Shown: one piece after another, positions 17,847 to 27,897 of the stretch
Layout: every line of letters begins with the position of its first letter
Numbering within the stretch: the stretch's first letter is position 1
Assembly: GCF_030373265.1 (NCBI RefSeq)
Contig: NZ_JAUCZC010000001.1
Span: 124,001-188,000 of the forward strand
Source: Blastomonas sp.
GTDB taxonomy: Bacteria; Pseudomonadota; Alphaproteobacteria; Sphingomonadales; Sphingomonadaceae
Direction: 5' to 3'
DNA length: 64,000 nt
Made by a program: the position numbers and the translations under genes
The notes under the pieces: model-generated
Told to the model about the DNA's origin: nothing
What the model saw: only the letters and a program-made list of their open reading frames with translations
Databases searched by the model: none

Positions 17847-18056
17847 TCAGGCGCTCCAGCGCCCTGTTTCCATCCAGATCATCAGCGGGCGCATCGGCGC
17901 GATCCAGATGATCCCGGCGATGCAGTAGATGATCGATTGCACCGCGATGTGCCAGTTGCCGATCACGCTCGAGAAGCTCGCGACGATAACCGCCCAGATG
18001 GTGATGATCGCCAGGATGGCAAAGATTCCCACAGGCTTGCGTATCGTCGGCTTCAT
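17847..18056 (-). CDS. DUF2842 small membrane protein
   Basis: A 69-residue protein with two hydrophobic helices (residues about 10-29 and 35-53) and the C-terminal RPLMIWMETGRWSA tail. This pattern and length match DUF2842, a family almost confined to alphaproteobacteria and without known function. Its ATG overlaps the fau stop (ATGA), so it is translated with fau. Confidence 0.8.
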   Translation of the reverse strand: MKPTIRKPVGIFAILAIITIWAVIVASFSSVIGNWHIAVQSIIYCIAGIIWIAPMRPLMIWMETGRWSA

Positions 18057-18646
18057 GGCAGCATTCTTTCGTTCTGCGGCAGCAACACCTGCTGCTCGGT
18101 AATCACCGCATCGAGCGGCATGTCATGGGGTTCGGCGGGCACGTGGTCTGCCTGCTGCACGGTCCAGGCAAGCCCGATCCTGCGCGTGCGGGGATGCGCG
18201 GCGCACCAGCCGTCATAATGCGCGCCGCCCTGGCCAAGCCGGTTCAGGGCCGAATCGAATGCCACCAGCGGCATGAACAGCGCGTCGGGAATCACCTCGG
18301 GCATCGCGGCATGTGGCTGGATGCCCCAAGGTCCGCGTTCGAGCGTTGCTTCCGATCCCGTCCATAGCCTGAAGGTCATCGGTCCTTCGTGCGATCGCGT
18401 CCAGGGCAGGGCGATCATCTTGCCCATATCGAGCATATGCGCCGCATAGCGGTCGGTGGGCACTTCGCCCGGGACGGCATGATACAGTCCGATCGTCTCG
18501 GCCCGTTCGATCAGGGGCAGGATCATTCTGGGTGGACGGCCAAAGACGAGAGCGCGGTGACTTTCGGGCAGGGCCTGCCAGTGCGCGAGGCGGCCGGTGC
18601 GCATGGAACGGCGCAGTTCGCGCTTTTGACTGATCACGGCCGTCAC
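18053..18646 (-). CDS. fau: 5-formyltetrahydrofolate cyclo-ligase
   Basis: A 197-residue ATP-dependent enzyme converting 5-formyl-THF to 5,10-methenyl-THF. It has the N-terminal KRELRRSMRTGRLAHW block and the C-terminal FDSALNRLGQGGAHYDGW motif (phosphate loop GxGxGxYD). In many proteobacteria fau lies downstream of the 6S RNA gene, as here (about 15 bases after the proposed RNA). It is followed by a DUF2842 gene with a 4-base overlap. Confidence 0.93.
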   Translation of the reverse strand: MTAVISQKRELRRSMRTGRLAHWQALPESHRALVFGRPPRMILPLIERAETIGLYHAVPGEVPTDRYAAHMLDMGKMIALPWTRSHEGPMTFRLWTGSEATLERGPWGIQPHAAMPEVIPDALFMPLVAFDSALNRLGQGGAHYDGWCAAHPRTRRIGLAWTVQQADHVPAEPHDMPLDAVITEQQVLLPQNERMLP

Positions 18647-18659
18647 TGAAAGATCCCGT

Positions 18660-18822
18660 TCAAAGGCTGTGGCCGCCCAGAGGCTCGGGCGAGCGCTGCC
18701 CTTGCTTGCGCAGGCCGTGGGTGGAACCGCCTTGGCCGTTTGCTGGAATATCCTCTGACGCCAGTAACGTCAGGTGGGCGCCGTGTACCGTTGGCCTGAG
18801 CCAGGGCAGGGACAGCTCCCTT
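18660..18822 (-). ncRNA. ssrS: 6S RNA
   Basis: This lies between zapA and fau, the usual place of the 6S gene in proteobacteria. The minus-strand transcript closes on itself: GCTGT-CC-CTGCCC-T-GGCTC at the 5' end (18816 downward) pairs with GAGCC-TCT-GGGCGG-CC-ACAGC at the 3' end (up to 18666). The result is a long, regularly interrupted terminal stem around a large central bubble, as in 6S RNA, with a length of about 160 nt. A -10-like GATACA (18834-18829) would give a 5' end near 18822. It should bind RNA polymerase holoenzyme as an open-promoter mimic. The ends are approximate. Confidence 0.75.
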
Positions 18823-18883
18823 GGAAGATGTATCGCCTCAGGGATGTTCTCTGCAGCTCGTACCAGGCAGTCCCACGCCTGAT

Positions 18884-19258
18884 TTAGGACTGATCGGTCT
18901 GCTTCTCAAGGGCTTCTGCCATATTCTCGATTCGCGCGGCCAATCGTTCGATCGCGTGCGCGGCCAGTTCGGCATCGTTGTCATGCTCGAGCGGATCGGC
19001 CGGAGCGTTTTCGGTCTCGGCGTCAACGGGCGCAGACGGGTTCTGATCCGCCTCGCGGTCCTGCGCTTCGGCCAGGTCGTCGGCCATCAGCAGGCCGGCA
19101 AACAGCAGCGCGCGTGTCTCGTTCAGACCCCCTGAAGCGCCTGCCTTGCGGGCGGCGGCGTCCATCATGGATCCGAGCCGCGCGAGATGCTCTTCCTCAC
19201 CCGGCTGGCAGGTGACGGTGTAGATGCGACCAGCGATCGAGAGACGGATGTCCGGCAT
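18884..19258 (-). CDS. zapA: Cell division protein ZapA
   Basis: A 124-residue FtsZ-ring-associated protein. The N-terminal beta strands (MPDIRLSIAGRIYTVTC-PGEEEHLARLGSMMD) are those of ZapA. An acidic, Ala/Pro-rich linker (residues about 67-96) and a C-terminal amphipathic helix (LAAHAIERLAARIENMAEALE) follow, which would form the dimer coiled coil. It is upstream of 6S RNA and fau, the conserved zapA-ssrS-fau order, and 7 bases after a short coiled-coil gene. Confidence 0.92.
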   Translation of the reverse strand: MPDIRLSIAGRIYTVTCQPGEEEHLARLGSMMDAAARKAGASGGLNETRALLFAGLLMADDLAEAQDREADQNPSAPVDAETENAPADPLEHDNDAELAAHAIERLAARIENMAEALEKQTDQS

Positions 19259-19265
19259 GGGCGCG

Positions 19266-19466
19266 TTATCGCTTTTCGGCCAGAAGGGTGTCGATTCCGG
19301 CCAATGCTTCGGCCGCAGCTTCTTTCAACCGTGCGTGACGGTCTGCAAGGTCGGCGTCGGATGACGGCCGACCCGCCTGTTCGCCAAGCCGTGCCTGGGC
19401 TGTTTCCAGCCGCGTCAAAGCTCGCTCCATGTGTCCGATAGCCAGAATAAGGCGTTCATTTGCCAT
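19266..19466 (-). CDS. Small coiled-coil protein upstream of zapA
   Basis: A 66-residue, nearly all-helical protein rich in Ala, Glu, Leu and Arg (MERALTRLETAQARLGEQ; LADRHARLKEAAAEALAGI). It has the heptad-like spacing of a short coiled coil. It stops 7 bases before zapA and is presumably co-transcribed. Short coiled-coil genes next to zapA are common in alphaproteobacteria and may be division-linked, but no function can be assigned. The start at 19466 is preferred over the frame extension to 19556. Confidence 0.7.
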   Translation of the reverse strand: MANERLILAIGHMERALTRLETAQARLGEQAGRPSSDADLADRHARLKEAAAEALAGIDTLLAEKR

Positions 19467-19664
19467 GGAATGGCTGTAGCATCTTGCGCCGCGAATGCAA
19501 TAATTTGCCGCCGACGGCGCTTTGCGGAACTTGACGCGGTGCACCATGGATACCAAAGGGTGACGCCAAAGCCGACTCGGCGCGTATTTTCTGCGACATC
19601 GAACTTGTCCGATGCCTTGCGATTACGGTGCTGACCGGAAATCAGTTTGGAGATTTTACAGGCG

Positions 19665-21638
19665 ATGTCCGTGGTTTTTGAAGATCTCGCCAATGCCGTT
19701 CGGGCGCTGTCGATGGATGCGGTGCAGGCAGCGAACAGCGGCCACCCGGGAATGCCCATGGGCATGGCCGATGTCGCGACCGTGCTGTTCGGCGAGTATC
19801 TTAAATTCGATGCGTCCGCACCCGACTGGGCCGACCGGGACCGCTTCGTGCTCTCGGCGGGGCATGGCTCGATGCTGATCTATTCGGCGCTGCACCTGAC
19901 CGGTTATGCGCGCCCGACGATCGAGGACATCCGCAATTTTCGCCAGTTGCACAGCCCTTGCGCCGGCCACCCCGAGAATTTCGAACTGGCAGGGGTCGAA
20001 TGCACCACCGGTCCGCTGGGCCAGGGTCTGGCGATGGCGGTCGGCATGGCGATGGCCGAGCGGCATCTCAATGCCGAGTTCGGTGACGACCTGGTCGACC
20101 ACCGCACCTGGGTGGTCGCGGGCGACGGCTGCCTGATGGAAGGCGTCAACCACGAAGCCGTTGGCCTGGCAGGGCATCTCAAGCTCGGCCACCTCAACGT
20201 GCTGTGGGACGATAACCGCATCACCATCGACGGCGCGACCGATCTGTCGACCAGCGAGGACATCCGCGCGCGGCATGCCGCTTCGGGCTGGCATGTTGTC
20301 GATTGCGACGGCCATGATCCCGCGTCGATCCGCGCCGCGATGGACGCGGCGATCGCCGATCCGCGCCCGTCGCTGATCGCGTGCGCCACGATCATCGGAA
20401 AGGGCTCGCCCAACAAGCAGGGCACGTCGGCCACGCATGGTTCGCCGCTCGGCACCACCGAAGTCGACGCCGCGCGCGCCGCGCTGGGCTGGAAGCACGC
20501 GCCGTTCGATGTTCCGCAGGATATCCGCGATGCCTGGCTCGCTTTTGGCCGCCGCAGCGCCGACACCCATGCCGCCTGGGCAGAGCGCCTGTCGGCATCG
20601 GGCAAAGCCGCCGACTTCAAGCGTCGGATGGCTGGCGATCTGCCGCAGGGCTTCGGCCTGTCGCAGCATATCGCGGGCCTGCTCGCCGAGCCGCAGAAGG
20701 TTGCCACCCGCAAGGCATCCGAACTGGCGCTCGAAGCGATCAATCCGCGGATGCCTGAAACCGTGGGCGGATCGGCCGACCTGACCGGCTCCAACAACAC
20801 CAAGACCGCAGGGCTTGGCGTGTTCAGTGCGGATAATTACGGCGGTCGTTACGTCAATTACGGCATCCGCGAATTCGGCATGGCTGCGGCGATGAACGGC
20901 ATGGCGCTGCATGGCGGGGTGATCCCCTATGGCGGCACCTTCCTGGTGTTCTCCGATTACTGCCGCGCCGCGATCCGCCTGTCGGCGCTGCAGCGCCAGC
21001 GGGTCATCTATGTGATGACGCATGACAGCATCGGCCTGGGCGAGGACGGTCCGACCCATCAGCCGGTCGAGCATGTCATGAGCCTGCGGATGATGCCCAA
21101 CCTGCTGGTGTTCCGTCCCGGTGACGCCGTCGAAACCGCCGAATGCTGGGAGCTTGCGCTGCAGGCATCGTCCACGCCGACGGTGCTGGCGCTCACCCGC
21201 CAGAACCTGCCGCAGTTCCGCCGGGTCGAGGCCGAGGGCAACCAGTGCGCACGCGGCGCCTATCGCATCAAGTCGGCGGGCAACAAGCGCCAGGTCGTGC
21301 TGATCGGCACCGGGTCCGAAGTGTCGCTCGCCCTGTCGGTGGCCGATGCCCTGGAATCAGCAGGCGTGGGCGCGGATGTCGTCTCGATGCCGTGCTGGTC
21401 GCTGTTCGATGCGCAGAGCGAAAGCTATCGCAACGATCTGCTGCCCGCCGACGTACTCAAGGTCTCGATGGAAGCCGGCGTCACCTTTGGCTGGGAACGG
21501 TATGTCGGCCGCGATGGCCTGACATTCGGCATCGACACCTTCGGGGCTTCGGCACCGATCGAGGCGCTGTTCGATCATTTCGGACTGACCGCAGACAAGA
21601 TCACCCCGGCCGTGCACACCGCGCTGGGCCAGGGCTGA
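19665..21638 (+). CDS. tkt: Transketolase
   Basis: A 657-residue thiamine-diphosphate enzyme moving two-carbon units between ketose and aldose phosphates (pentose-phosphate pathway). Recognisable parts are the N-terminal [20 protein letters not shown], the [11 protein letters not shown] site and [15 protein letters not shown]. They also include the TPP motif [12 protein letters not shown]...[10 protein letters not shown] and the pyrimidine-domain [18 protein letters not shown]. The ATG at 19665 gives the usual N-terminus; an in-frame TTG at 19647 is possible. It heads the cluster tkt-gap-pgk-fba. Confidence 0.95.
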   Translation: MSVVFEDLANAVRALSMDAVQAANSGHPGMPMGMADVATVLFGEYLKFDASAPDWADRDRFVLSAGHGSMLIYSALHLTGYARPTIEDIRNFRQLHSPCAGHPENFELAGVECTTGPLGQGLAMAVGMAMAERHLNAEFGDDLVDHRTWVVAGDGCLMEGVNHEAVGLAGHLKLGHLNVLWDDNRITIDGATDLSTSEDIRARHAASGWHVVDCDGHDPASIRAAMDAAIADPRPSLIACATIIGKGSPNKQGTSATHGSPLGTTEVDAARAALGWKHAPFDVPQDIRDAWLAFGRRSADTHAAWAERLSASGKAADFKRRMAGDLPQGFGLSQHIAGLLAEPQKVATRKASELALEAINPRMPETVGGSADLTGSNNTKTAGLGVFSADNYGGRYVNYGIREFGMAAAMNGMALHGGVIPYGGTFLVFSDYCRAAIRLSALQRQRVIYVMTHDSIGLGEDGPTHQPVEHVMSLRMMPNLLVFRPGDAVETAECWELALQASSTPTVLALTRQNLPQFRRVEAEGNQCARGAYRIKSAGNKRQVVLIGTGSEVSLALSVADALESAGVGADVVSMPCWSLFDAQSESYRNDLLPADVLKVSMEAGVTFGWERYVGRDGLTFGIDTFGASAPIEALFDHFGLTADKITPAVHTALGQG

Positions 21639-21675
21639 AGCCGCTAACACGATATCAATCGCAGGAGAATTTCCG

Positions 21676-22683
21676 ATGGCAGTCAAGGTTGCAATCAATG
21701 GTTTTGGCCGTATCGGCCGTCTGGTGGCGCGCGCGCTGCTCGAGCGGACCGACCACGACCTTGAACTGGTCGCGATCAACGACCTCGCCGATGCGAAGTC
21801 GAATGCGCTGCTGTTCAAGCGCGACAGCGTCCATGGCCCGTTCCCGGGCACCGTCGAAGCGGTCGGTGACACCATCGTCGTCAACGGCAAGGCGATCAAG
21901 GTCACTTCGGAGCGCGATCCCGCCAAGCTGCCGCATGGCGAGATGGGCGTCGACATCGCGCTGGAATGCACCGGGTTCTTTGCCGACAAGGAAAAGGCCA
22001 GCGCGCATCTGACCGCGGGCGCCAAGCGCGTGCTGATCTCGGCACCCGCCGGTGGTGCCGACAAGACCATCGTGTTCGGCGTCAACCATGACGTTCTGAC
22101 CGCCGACGATCTGGTCGTCTCGAACGCCAGCTGCACTACCAACTGCCTTGCGCCGATGGCCAAGGTGCTGAACGATACCGTCGGCATCGAGCGCGGCCTG
22201 ATGACCACGGTGCACAGCTATACCAACGACCAGAAGATCCTCGACCAGATCCACAGCGACATGCGCCGCGCGCGCGCCGCTGCGATGTCGATGATCCCCA
22301 CGACCACCGGCGCAGCCCGCGCGGTGGGTCTGGTTTTGCCCGAACTCAAGGGCAAGCTCGACGGCTCGGCGATCCGCGTTCCGACCGCCAACGTCAGCCT
22401 CGTCGATCTCACCTTCACCCCCGGCCGCGACACGACCGTCGAGGAAATCAACGGCGCGCTCAAGGCGGCGTCGGAAGGCGCGCTCAAGGGCGTGCTGGCT
22501 TATACCGACGAGCCGCTGGTTTCGATCGACTTCAACCACGACCCGGCCAGTTCGACCATCGACAGCCTGGAAACCTCTGTCATCGACGGCAAGCTGGTCC
22601 GCGTGATCAGCTGGTACGACAATGAATGGGGCTTCTCGAACCGCATGGTCGACACCGCAGGCGTGATGGCCGGCCTGCTCTGA
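21676..22683 (+). CDS. gap: Type I glyceraldehyde-3-phosphate dehydrogenase
   Basis: A 335-residue NAD-dependent GAPDH. The Rossmann motif INGFGRIGR is at residues 7-15. Asn35-Asp36 at the end of the second strand point to NAD preference. The catalytic Cys153 lies in [12 protein letters not shown], the partner His in TVHSYTNDQ, and the C-terminal [14 protein letters not shown] is intact. AGGAGAA lies 7-13 bases before the ATG. It lies 37 bases after tkt and 29 before pgk, consistent with one glycolytic/pentose-phosphate operon. Confidence 0.96.
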   Translation: MAVKVAINGFGRIGRLVARALLERTDHDLELVAINDLADAKSNALLFKRDSVHGPFPGTVEAVGDTIVVNGKAIKVTSERDPAKLPHGEMGVDIALECTGFFADKEKASAHLTAGAKRVLISAPAGGADKTIVFGVNHDVLTADDLVVSNASCTTNCLAPMAKVLNDTVGIERGLMTTVHSYTNDQKILDQIHSDMRRARAAAMSMIPTTTGAARAVGLVLPELKGKLDGSAIRVPTANVSLVDLTFTPGRDTTVEEINGALKAASEGALKGVLAYTDEPLVSIDFNHDPASSTIDSLETSVIDGKLVRVISWYDNEWGFSNRMVDTAGVMAGLL

Positions 22684-22712
22684 TCCTGAGCGCCAACCGA
22701 AGAAGGACCTGT

Positions 22713-23903
22713 ATGTTCAAGACCATCGATGACCTGATTGCCGACCGCCACGGCGTGGCAGGCAAGCCTGTTCTGGTTCGCGAAGATCTGAACGTACCGA
22801 TGCACGAAGGCCGGGTGTCCGATGACACCCGGCTACGGGCGGCGATGCCGACGCTGGCCGAACTCGCCGATCACGGTGCCAAGGTGCTGGTGCTCGCGCA
22901 TTTTGGCCGTCCCAAGGGCAAGGTCGATCCCGAGTTCACGCTGCGTCCGATCGCCGAGGCGCTGGGCGAGGTCATGGGCCGGCATGTCGGTTTCCTCGCT
23001 TCGCCCGACCGCCATGCGATTGACGTTCTCGAACCTGGCAGCATCACCGTGCTGGAAAACAGCCGCTTCTATCCCGGCGAAGAAAAGAATGATCCGGTGC
23101 TGGCAAGGCAGATGGCTTCGCTGGGCGATTTCTATGTCAACGATGCCTTTTCCGCCGCGCACCGCGCGCATGTGACCACCGAAGGTCTGGCGCATCTGCT
23201 GCCGGCTTTTGCCGGTCGTGCGATGGAAGCCGAATTGAAAGCGCTCGAAGCAGCTTTGGGCAAGCCCGAGCATCCGGTCGCTGCGGTGGTCGGGGGCGCC
23301 AAGGTTTCGACCAAGCTCGACGTGCTGACCCATCTGGTCGGCAAGGTCGATCACCTGATCATCGGTGGCGGCATGGCCAACACCTTTCTGGCCGCGCGCG
23401 GCGTCGATGTCGGCAAATCCTTGTGCGAGCATGACTTGGCCGATACCGCCAATGCCATCCTCGAGGCCGCAGACAAGGCCAATTGCACGGTCCACCTGCC
23501 GTACGACGTCGTGGTGGCGAAGGAGTTCGGCGCGAACGTGCCGTGCCACACCGCCAACGTCCACGAAGTTGCCGCTGACGAGATGATCCTCGATGTCGGC
23601 GCGTCGGCGGTCGAGGCATTGTCCGACGTGCTCAAGACCTGCCGCACACTGGTATGGAACGGTCCATTGGGGGCGTTCGAATATCCACCATTCGACACCG
23701 CCACGGTCGCGCTGGCGCGCACGGCGGCTGCCCTTACCCGCGAGGGCACATTGGTGTCGGTCGCAGGCGGGGGCGATACCGTGGCCGCGCTCAATCATGC
23801 CGGTGTTGCGGATGATTTCTCTTTCGTTTCAACCGCTGGCGGTGCTTTCCTCGAATGGATGGAAGGCAAGGTCCTGCCCGGCGTCAAGGCGCTCGAAGGC
23901 TGA
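22713..23903 (+). CDS. pgk: Phosphoglycerate kinase
   Basis: A 396-residue enzyme making ATP from 1,3-bisphosphoglycerate. Both Rossmann domains are intact: N-terminal [25 protein letters not shown] and AHFGRPKG for substrate binding, and C-terminal [32 protein letters not shown] and [11 protein letters not shown] for nucleotide binding. Arg in place of the usual Asp in LVREDLNVP-type first motifs (LVRVDFNVP) is a minor variant. ATG 22713 has AGAAGGA upstream. Confidence 0.96.
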   Translation: MFKTIDDLIADRHGVAGKPVLVREDLNVPMHEGRVSDDTRLRAAMPTLAELADHGAKVLVLAHFGRPKGKVDPEFTLRPIAEALGEVMGRHVGFLASPDRHAIDVLEPGSITVLENSRFYPGEEKNDPVLARQMASLGDFYVNDAFSAAHRAHVTTEGLAHLLPAFAGRAMEAELKALEAALGKPEHPVAAVVGGAKVSTKLDVLTHLVGKVDHLIIGGGMANTFLAARGVDVGKSLCEHDLADTANAILEAADKANCTVHLPYDVVVAKEFGANVPCHTANVHEVAADEMILDVGASAVEALSDVLKTCRTLVWNGPLGAFEYPPFDTATVALARTAAALTREGTLVSVAGGGDTVAALNHAGVADDFSFVSTAGGAFLEWMEGKVLPGVKALEG

Positions 23904-23957
23904 CCCAGCCATTTCGACCTCAACTATAAACCTGGCACAGACCAAAGGGAAACTCAG

Positions 23958-24857
23958 ATGACCGACACCGCAACCTTCGAAAAGATGCTCGCCCAGATCG
24001 AGACCGGCGCGGGCTTCATCGCCGCGCTCGACCAGAGTGGCGGATCGACCCCCAAGGCGCTCAAGGGCTATGGTGTCGAAGAAGATGCCTGGGGCAGTGA
24101 CGAAGAAATGTTCGCGCTGATCCACTCGATGCGCAGCCGGATCGTCACCTCGCCGTGCTTCACAGGCGAAAAGGTGATCGGCGCGATCCTGTTCGAACGC
24201 ACCATGGATGGCGAAGCGGGCGGCAAGCCGGTTCCGGCTTTGCTCTGGGAACGCGGCGTCGTCCCATTCCTCAAGGTCGACAAGGGTCTGGAAGACGAAG
24301 CCGATGGCGTGCAGATGATGAAGCCGATCAGCGGCCTGGGTGAGCTTCTCGCCCGCGCCAAGGCCAAGGGCGTGTTCGGCACCAAGATGCGCTCGGTGAT
24401 CAATTCGGCATCGCAGTCCGGAATCGCGGCCATCGTCAAGCAGCAGTTCGAGGTCGCAGGCGAGATCCTCGACCATGGCCTGGTGCCGATCATCGAGCCT
24501 GAAGTGAACATCAAGAGCGAGACGCGCAGCCAGTGCGATGACATCCTGCTCGCCGAAACGAAGAAGGCGCTCGACGCGCTGCCCGAGGGGCGCCGCGTGA
24601 TGCTCAAGCTCTCGCTGCCCGCCAACGCCGGGCTGTTCGCCGATCTGGTCAAGCATCCCGCTGTGGTGCGCGTCGTTGCGCTGTCGGGCGGCTTCAGCCG
24701 CGCGGACGCCTGCACCGAGCTCGCCAAGAACAGCGGCATCATCGCCAGCTTCTCGCGCGCGCTGCTCAACGATCTCAAGCATCAGATGAGCGACGACGAG
24801 TTCGACGCCTCGCTCGGCGGCGCGATCGACGAGATTCATAAGGCATCGATCGCTTGA
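23958..24857 (+). CDS. fba: Class I fructose-bisphosphate aldolase
   Basis: A 299-residue Schiff-base aldolase of the bacterial class I type. It opens with FIAALDQSGGSTPKALKGYG and contains FERTMDGE, VPFLKVDKGLE and KMRSVIN. The catalytic-strand block IIEPEVNI and the phosphate-binding ALSGGFSRADACTELAKN follow. No zinc-binding class II motifs are present. Its stop overlaps the thiE start (TTGA). With pgk and gap it completes the lower sugar-phosphate block, usable for glycolysis or gluconeogenesis. Confidence 0.94.
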   Translation: MTDTATFEKMLAQIETGAGFIAALDQSGGSTPKALKGYGVEEDAWGSDEEMFALIHSMRSRIVTSPCFTGEKVIGAILFERTMDGEAGGKPVPALLWERGVVPFLKVDKGLEDEADGVQMMKPISGLGELLARAKAKGVFGTKMRSVINSASQSGIAAIVKQQFEVAGEILDHGLVPIIEPEVNIKSETRSQCDDILLAETKKALDALPEGRRVMLKLSLPANAGLFADLVKHPAVVRVVALSGGFSRADACTELAKNSGIIASFSRALLNDLKHQMSDDEFDASLGGAIDEIHKASIA

Positions 24858-25492
24858 CCGGCTGCGAACTCTATCTGATCTCCCCGCTCGATGTGGGCGG
24901 GGATTTCCCGGACCGGCTGCGGGCTGCGCTGGAGGCGGGGCCGGTGGCCGCGTTCCAGTTCCGGGTCAAGGGTCTCGACCAGCACGAGGCGGCACGGCTT
25001 GCCGCGCCGCTGCTCGAGATCTGCCGCGAGCATGATTGCGCGTTTATCGTCAACGATGATGTCGCGCTCGCCAAGCGGCTTGGCGCCGATGGCGTGCATC
25101 TGGGGCAGGGCGACGGAGACCCGCGCGAGGCGCGCGAGGAACTGGGCAAGGAGGCGCAGATCGGCGTGACCTGTCACAACAGCCGCCATCTGGCGCTCGA
25201 AGCCGGCGAGATGGGCGCGGACTATGTCGCGTTTGGGGCGTTCTTCCCAAGCAGCACCAAGGACGCGAAGATCCAGGCCGAGCCGGAAATTCTGGAGTGG
25301 TGGTCATCGATGATGGAGCCGCCCTGCGTCGCCATCGGCGGGATCACGGTGGACAACGTCGCGGCGATCGTGGCGACCGGAACCGACTTCATCGCGGTGT
25401 CGGGTGGCGTGTGGAACCACCCCGAGGGGCCGGCATCAGCCGTGCGACAGTTCCTTGCGCTCATGGCCAAGGGCAGAGCGACTGCCGACTGA
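24854..25492 (+). CDS. thiE: Thiamine-phosphate synthase
   Basis: A 212-residue TIM-barrel enzyme joining hydroxymethylpyrimidine-PP and thiazole phosphate. Visible motifs are QFRVKGLD (QxRxK phosphate site), IVNDDVALAKRLGADGVHLGQGD, IGVTCHN, YVAFGAFFPSSTK and AIGGITVDNV. It starts with TTG overlapping the fba stop by four bases, so translation depends on fba. There is no room for a TPP riboswitch before it. Placement with transketolase, a TPP enzyme, is suggestive but not proof of joint control. Confidence 0.92.
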   Translation: MTGCELYLISPLDVGGDFPDRLRAALEAGPVAAFQFRVKGLDQHEAARLAAPLLEICREHDCAFIVNDDVALAKRLGADGVHLGQGDGDPREAREELGKEAQIGVTCHNSRHLALEAGEMGADYVAFGAFFPSSTKDAKIQAEPEILEWWSSMMEPPCVAIGGITVDNVAAIVATGTDFIAVSGGVWNHPEGPASAVRQFLALMAKGRATAD

Positions 25493-25645
25493 GGCATCCA
25501 GCCGGGCAAGGTAGCTGACGAAATCGGCTTCGAACTCTTCGACACCAGGGACAGCCTCGCCGCGCGCTGCATGTGCCGCGTCAATCTGGTTGCGGGCCTT
25601 GCCGAAGATGCCGGCCGCGGGCGTCTTGATGCTGAACAATGGCAT
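25436..25645 (-). CDS. Possible small protein antisense to the thiE end, unknown
   Basis: A 69-residue frame starting MPLFSIKTPAAGIFGKARNQIDAAHAARG with an acidic EEFEADFVSYLARLD middle. The composition looks protein-like, and GGA lies 10 bases before the ATG. It overlaps the last 57 bases of thiE on the other strand, which lowers confidence. No family is recognised. Confidence 0.38.
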   Translation of the reverse strand: MPLFSIKTPAAGIFGKARNQIDAAHAARGEAVPGVEEFEADFVSYLARLDASVGSRSALGHERKELSHG

Positions 25646-25899
25646 GAGTGTCTGATCCAATCCCCGGTGGCTTTTTAGCAGCCATTGCCGATGTTTCCCA
25701 TCTACTATCTGGCAGTGTCCCTATATAGGAAGAAACAGCCATTTCGGGGCTTTGTCGACCGGGGTGCCTCAGCCATCGGTCAGACGCATGCGCGGGTGGG
25801 GGCTGGCGGCCCGTTCATCGCCCAAAGCCCTTGCCATGCCAGCGCCCAACGCCTAGAGGGCCTGTCCAATCCCTGAAACCTGATGGAAACGAGCCTCGC

Positions 25900-26463
25900 A
25901 TGAAGATCAGCGGTGTCGATATTCGCCCCGGCAACATTCTGGAACATGAAGGTGGTATCTGGAAAGTCGGCAAGATCCAGCATACCCAGCCCGGCAAGGG
26001 CGGTGCGTTCATGCAGGTCGAGATGAAGAACCTCGAAGACGGCCGCAAGACCAACATCCGCTATCGCAGCCAGGATACGGTCGAAAAGGTCCGGCTTGAT
26101 ACCAAGGACTTCCAGTTCCTGTTCGCCGACGGCGAGTCCTTCGTGTTCATGGACGAAGAGAATTTCGAGCAGATTACCATCGCGGCCAAGCTGCTGGGGG
26201 ACGAAGCTGCCTTCCTGCAGGACGGCATGCAGGTCACCCTCGAAATGTACGACGAGCGCCCGATTTCGGTGCAGCTGCCTGACCAGATCGAAGCCACGAT
26301 CGTCGAGGCCGACGCCGTGGTGAAGGGACAGACCGCTTCTTCGAGCTACAAGCCTGCAATCCTCGACAATGGCGTGCGCGTCATGGTTCCGCCGCACATC
26401 AGCAGCGGCACGCGGATCATCGTCGACGTCTACGCCAAGGAATATGTCCGCAAGGCGGATTGA
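25900..26463 (+). CDS. efp: Elongation factor P
   Basis: A 187-residue three-domain factor that rescues ribosomes stalled at polyproline. The N-terminal KOW-like domain carries [10 protein letters not shown], whose Lys33 is the residue lysylated by EpmA in K-type EF-P. Domains II and III follow, with the C-terminal [19 protein letters not shown] signature (G-T-R-I-x-V). The ATG at 25900 gives the canonical start; the frame upstream to 25831 is not conserved. suhB follows after 15 bases. No efp-modifying enzyme is in the window. Confidence 0.96.
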   Translation: MKISGVDIRPGNILEHEGGIWKVGKIQHTQPGKGGAFMQVEMKNLEDGRKTNIRYRSQDTVEKVRLDTKDFQFLFADGESFVFMDEENFEQITIAAKLLGDEAAFLQDGMQVTLEMYDERPISVQLPDQIEATIVEADAVVKGQTASSSYKPAILDNGVRVMVPPHISSGTRIIVDVYAKEYVRKAD

Positions 26464-26478
26464 TCGGACCTTATCGCA

Positions 26479-27297
26479 ATGCCTGCCATCTCAGCCATCA
26501 TCCGTGTCATGGAAAGCGCCGCGCGCAAGGCGGGGGGACGGCTGCGCCGTGACTTCGGCGAGGTCGAGCACCTGCAGGTCTCGCAAAAGGGGCCGGCGGA
26601 TTTCGTCTCCAAGGCCGATCAGCGCGCCGAGCGCATCCTGTATGACGAGCTGAGCAAGGCGCGTCCCGGCTGGGGCTTCATGCTCGAAGAGGGCGGCGAC
26701 ATTCCCGCCGAGCCCGGCAAGCCGCGCTTCATCATCGATCCGCTCGACGGCACCAGCAACTTCCTCCACGGCATTCCGCATTTCGCGATCTCGATCGCGG
26801 TGCAGGAGCCGACGCTGGACGGCAAGGGCTGGGGCGAAATCAGCGCCGCGCTAATCTATCAGCCGGTCACAGACGAGAGCTATTGGGCGGAAAAGTCGCG
26901 CGGCGCATGGCTGCACGACCGCCGTCTGCGCGTGTCGGGCCGTCGCAGCCTCAACGAAGCGCTGATCGCCACCGGCATTCCGTTTCTGGGGCACGGCGAC
27001 ATCGGCGAATGGACGCGGATTTTCGGCGCGATCGCACCCGAAGTCGCCGGTATTCGCCGCTTTGGCGCCGCATCGCTCGATATGGCGTGGGTCGCTGCGG
27101 GCAAGTTCGACGGCTTCTGGGAAAGCGGCCTCAAGCCGTGGGATGTGGCCGCCGGAATTCTGCTGGTGCGCGAAGCGGGCGGCTTCGTCACCGATTATCG
27201 CGGCGGTGCCCAGCCTATGGAGCGCCAGCAGGTGATTGCAGGCAACGATTCGCTGCATTCGCGGCTGCACAAGCTGCTGGTCGGCGCGCTGCGCTGA
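26479..27297 (+). CDS. suhB: Inositol monophosphatase family protein (SuhB-like)
   Basis: A 272-residue Mg-dependent phosphatase. Metal-site motifs are EEGGD, IIDPLDGTSNFLHG and KPWDVAAGILLVREAGG, and the N-terminal FVSKADQRAERIL is also typical. It is closer to SuhB/inositol-1-monophosphatase than the HisN-type protein at 2.2 kb. It sits 15 bases after efp. It may act on inositol phosphates or be a ribosome-associated regulator as in E. coli; sequence cannot decide. Confidence 0.92.
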   Translation: MPAISAIIRVMESAARKAGGRLRRDFGEVEHLQVSQKGPADFVSKADQRAERILYDELSKARPGWGFMLEEGGDIPAEPGKPRFIIDPLDGTSNFLHGIPHFAISIAVQEPTLDGKGWGEISAALIYQPVTDESYWAEKSRGAWLHDRRLRVSGRRSLNEALIATGIPFLGHGDIGEWTRIFGAIAPEVAGIRRFGAASLDMAWVAAGKFDGFWESGLKPWDVAAGILLVREAGGFVTDYRGGAQPMERQQVIAGNDSLHSRLHKLLVGALR

Positions 27298-27460
27298 CCG
27301 AGCCATTGGCGGTTGCGCCAAGGCGGGTTCGCTTCGCGCACAGGGTGATCCACTCGGGCGCGGCAATCGCGAACACATCGTGTCTCGAGCCTTCAGATCC
27401 CGCAATATTCGGGCGTTATTGAGGGCGTCGGCTTTACCGCAAAAAAGGGGTCCACCCGGG

Positions 27461-27489
27461 TTGCGATAGGCGACGGGCTGGCCTAAAGA
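27461..27489 (+). promoter_or_regulatory. Putative promoter of the nuo operon
   Basis: TTGCGA (27461-27466), a 17-base spacer and TAAAGA (27484-27489) lie 35 bases before nuoA. The 226-base gap between suhB and nuoA holds no other gene that I can support. Confidence 0.45.
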
Positions 27490-27523
27490 CCGCCCAAGCA
27501 ACACGCACAAGCGGGATACGCAC

Positions 27524-27889
27524 ATGGCCGAATATCTGCCAATTTTGCTGTTCCTGGCGGTCGCTCTGCTCTTGTCGGTGGCATTTGTTTTCCTTCCGAT
27601 CGGGGTGTCGCGGCTTACCGGAGCGCACAAACCCACCGTCGCCAAACTGAGCGAATATGAATGCGGTTTTCCCGCGTTCGAGGATTCGCGCAGCAAGTTC
27701 GACGTTCGCTTCTATCTGGTGGCAATCCTGTTCATCATCTTCGACCTTGAGGTGGCGTTTCTGTTCCCCTGGGCGGTGACATTCCTCGATCTGGGCTGGG
27801 AAGCCTGGGCGGCGATGATGGTGTTTTTGGGCATCCTCACCGTGGGGTTTGTTTACGAGTGGAAAATGGGAGCGCTGGATTGGGAGTAG
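27524..27889 (+). CDS. nuoA: NADH-quinone oxidoreductase subunit A
   Basis: A 121-residue membrane subunit of complex I with three helices. The loop between helix 1 and 2 holds the conserved [16 protein letters not shown] with the redox-sensitive loop Cys. It is followed by [26 protein letters not shown]. First gene of the nuo operon. Confidence 0.97.
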   Translation: MAEYLPILLFLAVALLLSVAFVFLPIGVSRLTGAHKPTVAKLSEYECGFPAFEDSRSKFDVRFYLVAILFIIFDLEVAFLFPWAVTFLDLGWEAWAAMMVFLGILTVGFVYEWKMGALDWE

Positions 27890-27897
27890 AACCGAAG

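Noticed and set aside
24780-24860. TPP riboswitch before thiE
   Set aside because: thiE starts inside the fba stop codon, so there is no leader, and no THI-box-like sequence is seen.
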